This document shows positions 6,684 through 10,179 of a stretch of 10,179 nt of DNA, piece after piece; the first letter of the stretch is position 1, and every line of letters starts with the position of its first letter. The notes under the pieces are model-generated. The model ran no database searches, had not been told where the DNA came from, and worked only from the letters and a program-made list of their open reading frames with translations. A program made the position numbers and the translations under genes. Source of the stretch: Acidobacteriaceae bacterium (lineage in GTDB: Bacteria; Acidobacteriota; Terriglobia; Terriglobales; Acidobacteriaceae); contig PMXH01000389.1 of the NCBI GenBank assembly GCA_003165855.1, forward strand, positions 3,166 through 13,344, given 5' to 3'.

Positions 6684-8474
6684 ATGCGCCCTGCCGCGGT
6701 CGGGAAGATGGGCGTGGCGGGCGTGTTGGTTTTATTCGCGTTGGTTTACGTAGGCTCGCTCTTTTCGCCCGGACTGCAAGACGACGCGGATTCCACACAT
6801 GCCGAGGCCGCGCGCGAGATGTCCGTCACGCGCGATTACGTCACGCTGAAAGTAAATGGCAACCGCTATCTCGAGAAAGCCCCCTTGATGTATTGGGCGG
6901 TTTCCCTGTGCTATCTCTGCTTCGGGCCTAATGAGTTCTCTACCCACCTGGCAGTTGTGGTTTCGATGCTGCTGCTCGTGCTGCTGGCCATCCGCTGGGG
7001 ACGCCGCGCATTCGGCGGCAGCGCCGCCATCTACGCTGGGCTGTTCGTCGCCACGGCAGCTGGCTGTTATCTCTTCACTCGCATCCTGATCCCGGAATCG
7101 ATCCTTAGTCTTTTCATCGCCGCATCGTTCTACTTTTTCGTCACCGCGCTGGAAGACCGCAACCCGTGGCGCTGGTACAGCGGCTATGCTTGTCTGGCGC
7201 TGGCGGTGCTTACCAAGGGTCTGCTCGCCATCGTTGTCGTGGGATTGGCCCTGCTGCTTTACCTTGGCATCAGCGGAGAATGGCGCCGCTGGCGTGAGTT
7301 CCATCTGTTCACCGGGACGTTGCTCTTCCTACTAATCGCGGCGCCATGGCACATTCTCGCCGGCATATGTAATCCGCGATTCTTCTGGTTTTACTTCGTG
7401 AACGAACACTTTATGCGCTTCCTCGGCAAGCGCATCCCGAAAGACTACAACAAGCAAACCAACTCACTCTACTGGACGCTTCACCTCGTATGGCTATTCC
7501 CCTGGAGCCTGTACCTGCCAGTGGCTCTGCGGCGGCCGATCACAACATGGATGGCACGCCGCAAAGGCGGCGATAAGGCTCCACGCAAACCGCTGGATTT
7601 CCGTTCCCGAACGGAATTAATTTGCCTGGCATGGGCCGGAGTTACGCTCGTCTTCTTTTCGTTTTCCACCAATCAGGAGTACTACACGTTTCCCGCCTAC
7701 TTGCCGATTCTGTTGCTGATTGCAGAGAGGCTCGCGGATGAAGAAGAATGGGGCTCCCGGAGCTGGCTTCTGTGGAGTTCCGGCGTGCTCGCCGTGATCT
7801 GCATCGCAATCTCGATCGTGCTGGCGACAGGGCTGTGGAACTCGCGGCACCTGCCGTTCGTGCCCGACATTGGCACGGTGCTCGCCAAGCCCGACCTGCA
7901 AGCGGAGACACTCTCGATGGGGCACATGCTGGATCTGACGGGAGAGTCGTTCGCGGCTCTGCGCCTTCCCGCCGTGCTGGCCGCCATCGTCCTCTTAATA
8001 GGACCTGCCCTCGCCTTCTGGCTGCGGCGGCGCGGTGCACACTTCGCCGCTACCTGGACTACGGCCGCCACGATGGCGGTCTTCCTGATCGCGGCGCACA
8101 TCGCTCTCGTACGCTTTGACCCTTTCCTGGGATCGCGAACCATGGCGCGACAGATTGCTCCCGAACTGCGGCCTACGGACCATGTGATGATTTATGGCGA
8201 CCAATCGTTTGGATCGTCGTTACTGTTCTACCTGCGACGGCCAATTGAACTGGTCAATGGCAATACGACGTCCATGTGGTGGGGCTCGACATATCTCGAT
8301 GCCCCGCACATTTTCCTGGACGATCAGGATCTGCACCGCGTGTGGAACTCTCCCCAGCGGGTTTTTCTTTTTGTGCCGCAGCACGAGCGCGCGAAGGTCG
8401 AGGCACTACTGCCGGGGCCGCTGCAGGTGGCCAGCGAAGCCTCAGGCAAGGTGATCTTCACGAACCATCCGTGA
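6684..8474 (+). CDS. GT39 / ArnT-like polytopic membrane glycosyltransferase
   Basis: This GT-C fold enzyme is expected to transfer a sugar from a polyprenyl-phosphate donor to an envelope acceptor (lipid, glycan or protein) on the outer face of the inner membrane. From ATG 6684 the product is 596 residues with roughly a dozen hydrophobic helices. Family hallmarks are the first helix (about 10-27), then an acidic loop QDDADSTHAEAAREM (32-46) in the position of the catalytic aspartate. RYLEKAPLMYW (61-71) follows, whose E64 and K65 match the conserved Glu-Lys pair of ArnT. The last 110 or so residues look soluble and periplasmic. The start is uncertain: ATG 6708 (588 residues) has GGGAAG abutting it, and the frame is open back to 6573. 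It may be PMT/ArnT-related, but donor and acceptor cannot be assigned. It converges on the transaldolase gene with 17 bp between stops. Confidence 0.85.
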   Translation: MRPAAVGKMGVAGVLVLFALVYVGSLFSPGLQDDADSTHAEAAREMSVTRDYVTLKVNGNRYLEKAPLMYWAVSLCYLCFGPNEFSTHLAVVVSMLLLVLLAIRWGRRAFGGSAAIYAGLFVATAAGCYLFTRILIPESILSLFIAASFYFFVTALEDRNPWRWYSGYACLALAVLTKGLLAIVVVGLALLLYLGISGEWRRWREFHLFTGTLLFLLIAAPWHILAGICNPRFFWFYFVNEHFMRFLGKRIPKDYNKQTNSLYWTLHLVWLFPWSLYLPVALRRPITTWMARRKGGDKAPRKPLDFRSRTELICLAWAGVTLVFFSFSTNQEYYTFPAYLPILLLIAERLADEEEWGSRSWLLWSSGVLAVICIAISIVLATGLWNSRHLPFVPDIGTVLAKPDLQAETLSMGHMLDLTGESFAALRLPAVLAAIVLLIGPALAFWLRRRGAHFAATWTTAATMAVFLIAAHIALVRFDPFLGSRTMARQIAPELRPTDHVMIYGDQSFGSSLLFYLRRPIELVNGNTTSMWWGSTYLDAPHIFLDDQDLHRVWNSPQRVFLFVPQHERAKVEALLPGPLQVASEASGKVIFTNHP

Positions 8475-8491
8475 CGTCGTGCAGCTGGAAA

Positions 8492-9238
8492 CTAATGGCG
8501 GGTGACTAGAGAAATTCTCTGCCGCTCTGTGGGCAGCGAGTAGCCAGACTGAACCGCGTCCTTGCGGAACATCTGGACGGTTTCCTGCGAGAACTCGTGC
8601 AGATCTTTGCCCACGAGTGGGAGTTTCTTCAGAACATCGGCGGTGGCCGTGATGACATGGCAGCCGATCTCATCGGCCTGGAATACATTGAGCAGTTCGC
8701 GCGGACTGGCCCAGATCAGTTGCGCGTTCACTTCATTCACCATGGCTACAGCTTCGCGCATCAGCGGTACGGGGTCGCGGCCGGTATCGGCGATGCGCCC
8801 GGCGAAAACGGAAACATAAGCGGGCGCCTGCAATACTGCGCAAACGCTCCGCACTTGCTCCAGCGTGAGCAGTGCAGTCACGTTCAACTGAATTCCTTCG
8901 CCAGAAAGATGCCGGACAAGATCGTAGGTCGGTTTTCCATTCGTATTCATGACTGGAATCTTGACGAACACATTCTTGCCCCAAGCCGCGATGTGCCGCG
9001 CCTGCTCTTCCATCTCCGGTTCTTCGTCGGCAAACACTTCGAATGAAATTGGACGGTCCTGAATGTTGGCCAGCATGTCGAGTGCGAACCCCTGATAGTC
9101 CGTAACTCCCGTGGCTCGCATCAGCGTGGGATTCGTGGTGAAACCCTTGATATGCGGCTGGCGGTATAGTTCCAGCATGCTGGCCTTGTCAGCCCCGTCC
9201 GCGAAGATTTGCACGCGCAGGTCGGACACAGACTTCAT
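8492..9238 (-). CDS. Short transaldolase (Schiff-base class I aldolase)
   Basis: This 248-residue (beta/alpha)8 enzyme is shorter than TalB (about 317) and nearer the TalC/FSA size class, but its active-site set follows TalB. The set is D14 (FADGAD), N36 in FTTNPTL, E67 (SFEVFAD), the Schiff-base lysine K93 in FVKIPV, N119 and T121 (LNVTALLT), and S143 with R148 (VSVFAGR, the same 5-residue spacing as S176/R181 of TalB). It therefore most likely moves a dihydroxyacetone unit between fructose 6-phosphate and erythrose 4-phosphate, making sedoheptulose 7-phosphate; fructose-6-phosphate aldolase activity is the alternative. The ATG at 9238 overlaps the stop of the upstream SIS-HAD gene (ATGA), so the two are translationally coupled. 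AAAGGAG at 9249-9255 also precedes it by 10 nt. Cytoplasmic. Confidence 0.9.
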   Translation of the reverse strand: MKSVSDLRVQIFADGADKASMLELYRQPHIKGFTTNPTLMRATGVTDYQGFALDMLANIQDRPISFEVFADEEPEMEEQARHIAAWGKNVFVKIPVMNTNGKPTYDLVRHLSGEGIQLNVTALLTLEQVRSVCAVLQAPAYVSVFAGRIADTGRDPVPLMREAVAMVNEVNAQLIWASPRELLNVFQADEIGCHVITATADVLKKLPLVGKDLHEFSQETVQMFRKDAVQSGYSLPTERQRISLVTRH

Positions 9239-10179
9239 GATGGACTCACTCCTTTGGGCGTGGAACGGATGATCCAGTCAGCCGCTTCGCGGAGGGACCC
9301 TACGCGCAAGTCAGGAACGCGATCTGGAGGTCGCTCCGAATAGCCATAATCGATAAGAATAGTCTTACATCCCGCATTATAACCGGCTTCGATGTCCCGC
9401 CATCGGTCACCCACCATGAAACTAGCTGAGAGGTCCACGTTATGCTTTCGGGCCGCTTCGAGAAGCATTCCCGGCAGTGGTTTACGACAGTCACACTTGT
9501 CCGCATCGCTGTGAGTGCAGACCAGAATATCGTCGATAGGAAGACGGTCGGACAAAAGCTTGTGCATTGCGTCAAGTGCCTGCCGCGACTGCTTACCACG
9601 CCCAACGTCGGGCTGGTTCGTCACCACCAGCAGTTCGTAGCCATGCTGTTTCAATTCGTGCAAAGCTTCGGGAACACCGGGAAGCACTTCCAACTCTTGC
9701 AACGTCGGCGGGGGCACCGGCTTGCCGTCGCGAACAAAAGCCCGGTTGATCACACCATCGCGGTCAAGGAACACGGCGCGGTGCTTGCCGCTCGATACCA
9801 TCGATTCCCACTTCGTTGCCTGCATCTTCACCGCCGGATGCGAAACCAGTAAATGCCAGATCACTGCCTGGAACGCCTCGGTGTGCGGAGTGATGTGTGC
9901 AGGGTTCACCGTAGGAATCAGCACGCAGGCGTCGGCAACTTTTGCCGTGTAACCGCCGTCGCGGCCAACTATGCCAATGATCTTCGCACCCACCGACTTC
10001 GCGTACTTCAGAGCGGCCACCAAGTTCGGACTAACGTTCTGCTCAACATTCCCGCCACCCACCGAGAGAATGAGCAGCAAATCGTCGGCTCGCAGCCGAC
10101 TGGTGCGCAACCAGCTATCGAAGATCGAACTCCAGCCTTCATCATTGGTGCGCGCCGTCAACTCCGATACATTGTCGGT
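9235..10179 (-). CDS. SIS-HAD fusion: phosphoheptose isomerase-like domain plus GmhB-like phosphatase (5' partial)
   Basis: The frame is open at the right edge; 314 residues are visible, counted from there. Residues 1-120 are the C-terminal part of a SIS domain (ELTARTNDEGW at 6-16, SVGGGNVEQN at 39-48, HTEAFQAVIWH region at 99-109), the fold of GmhA, which converts sedoheptulose 7-phosphate to heptose 7-phosphate. Residues 131-314 are a HAD-IIIA phosphatase: FLDRDG with nucleophile D139 and acid/base D141, T187 (VVTNQ), a zinc loop C221/H223/C229/C231, R232-K233, and VGD with D258. This matches the GmhB / HisB-N group, which removes the 7-phosphate of heptose 1,7-bisphosphate or dephosphorylates histidinol phosphate. 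There is no stop or ribosome site between the domains, so it is one protein. The first part of the SIS domain, including residues matching E. coli GmhA Glu65, is outside the window. The gene is upstream of, and overlaps by 4 bp, the transaldolase. Confidence 0.88.
   Translation of the reverse strand, partial: TDNVSELTARTNDEGWSSIFDSWLRTSRLRADDLLLILSVGGGNVEQNVSPNLVAALKYAKSVGAKIIGIVGRDGGYTAKVADACVLIPTVNPAHITPHTEAFQAVIWHLLVSHPAVKMQATKWESMVSSGKHRAVFLDRDGVINRAFVRDGKPVPPPTLQELEVLPGVPEALHELKQHGYELLVVTNQPDVGRGKQSRQALDAMHKLLSDRLPIDDILVCTHSDADKCDCRKPLPGMLLEAARKHNVDLSASFMVGDRWRDIEAGYNAGCKTILIDYGYSERPPDRVPDLRVGSLREAADWIIRSTPKGVSPS

Noticed and set aside
6732..7304. 190-codon minus-strand ORF opposite the glycosyltransferase
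   Set aside because: Charged, Gln-rich complement of membrane-helix codons, typical of antisense to hydrophobic protein genes.

Overview
The window is GC-rich, densely coded bacterial chromosome. It carries a Ser/Thr kinase joined to a PD40 beta-propeller, a GT39-type membrane glycosyltransferase and a heptose-type sugar-phosphate operon. It also has a very acidic small protein and AT-rich octamer repeats between genes. Together these suggest an Acidobacteriota (Terriglobia-like) genome. That placement is an inference from gene content and style, not from a marker gene. I see no phage, plasmid, transposon, CRISPR, rRNA or tRNA feature.

Layout, left to right: (1) the 3' part of a receptor-like Ser/Thr kinase (1-2370, +), open at the left edge. 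(2) An intergenic stretch with an octamer tandem/inverted repeat and a strong hairpin that can terminate transcription in both directions. (3) A cold-shock protein gene (minus) with a long leader. (4) A secreted thioredoxin-fold protein (2993-3922, +), convergent with (5) a beta-carbonic anhydrase gene (3929-4432, minus, TTG start). (6) mnmE (4533-5930, +), divergent from the anhydrase and possibly leaderless. (7) A dodecin gene (5985-6185, minus). (8) A divergent gene for a 56-residue, 50% Asp/Glu protein (6349-6519, +). (9) A GT39/ArnT-like glycosyltransferase (about 6684-8474, +). (10) A convergent minus-strand operon: a SIS-HAD fusion (phosphoheptose isomerase-like plus GmhB-like phosphatase, open at the right edge) overlapping by 4 bp a short transaldolase.

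The genes are mostly independent housekeeping or envelope functions: tRNA wobble modification (MnmE), CO2/bicarbonate exchange, flavin storage (dodecin), RNA chaperoning (Csp), and periplasmic thiol chemistry. The one clear functional unit is the right-hand operon. Transaldolase can make sedoheptulose 7-phosphate, the substrate of phosphoheptose isomerase, and a GmhB-type phosphatase acts later in the same activated-heptose route. The neighbouring GT39 enzyme is also an envelope-glycosylation protein, but it is transcribed towards this operon and is not part of it.

The points most worth a second look are the SIS-HAD fusion coupled to transaldolase, the acidic micro-protein, the octamer repeat element, and the -10-like hexamers exactly 6 nt before two start codons.
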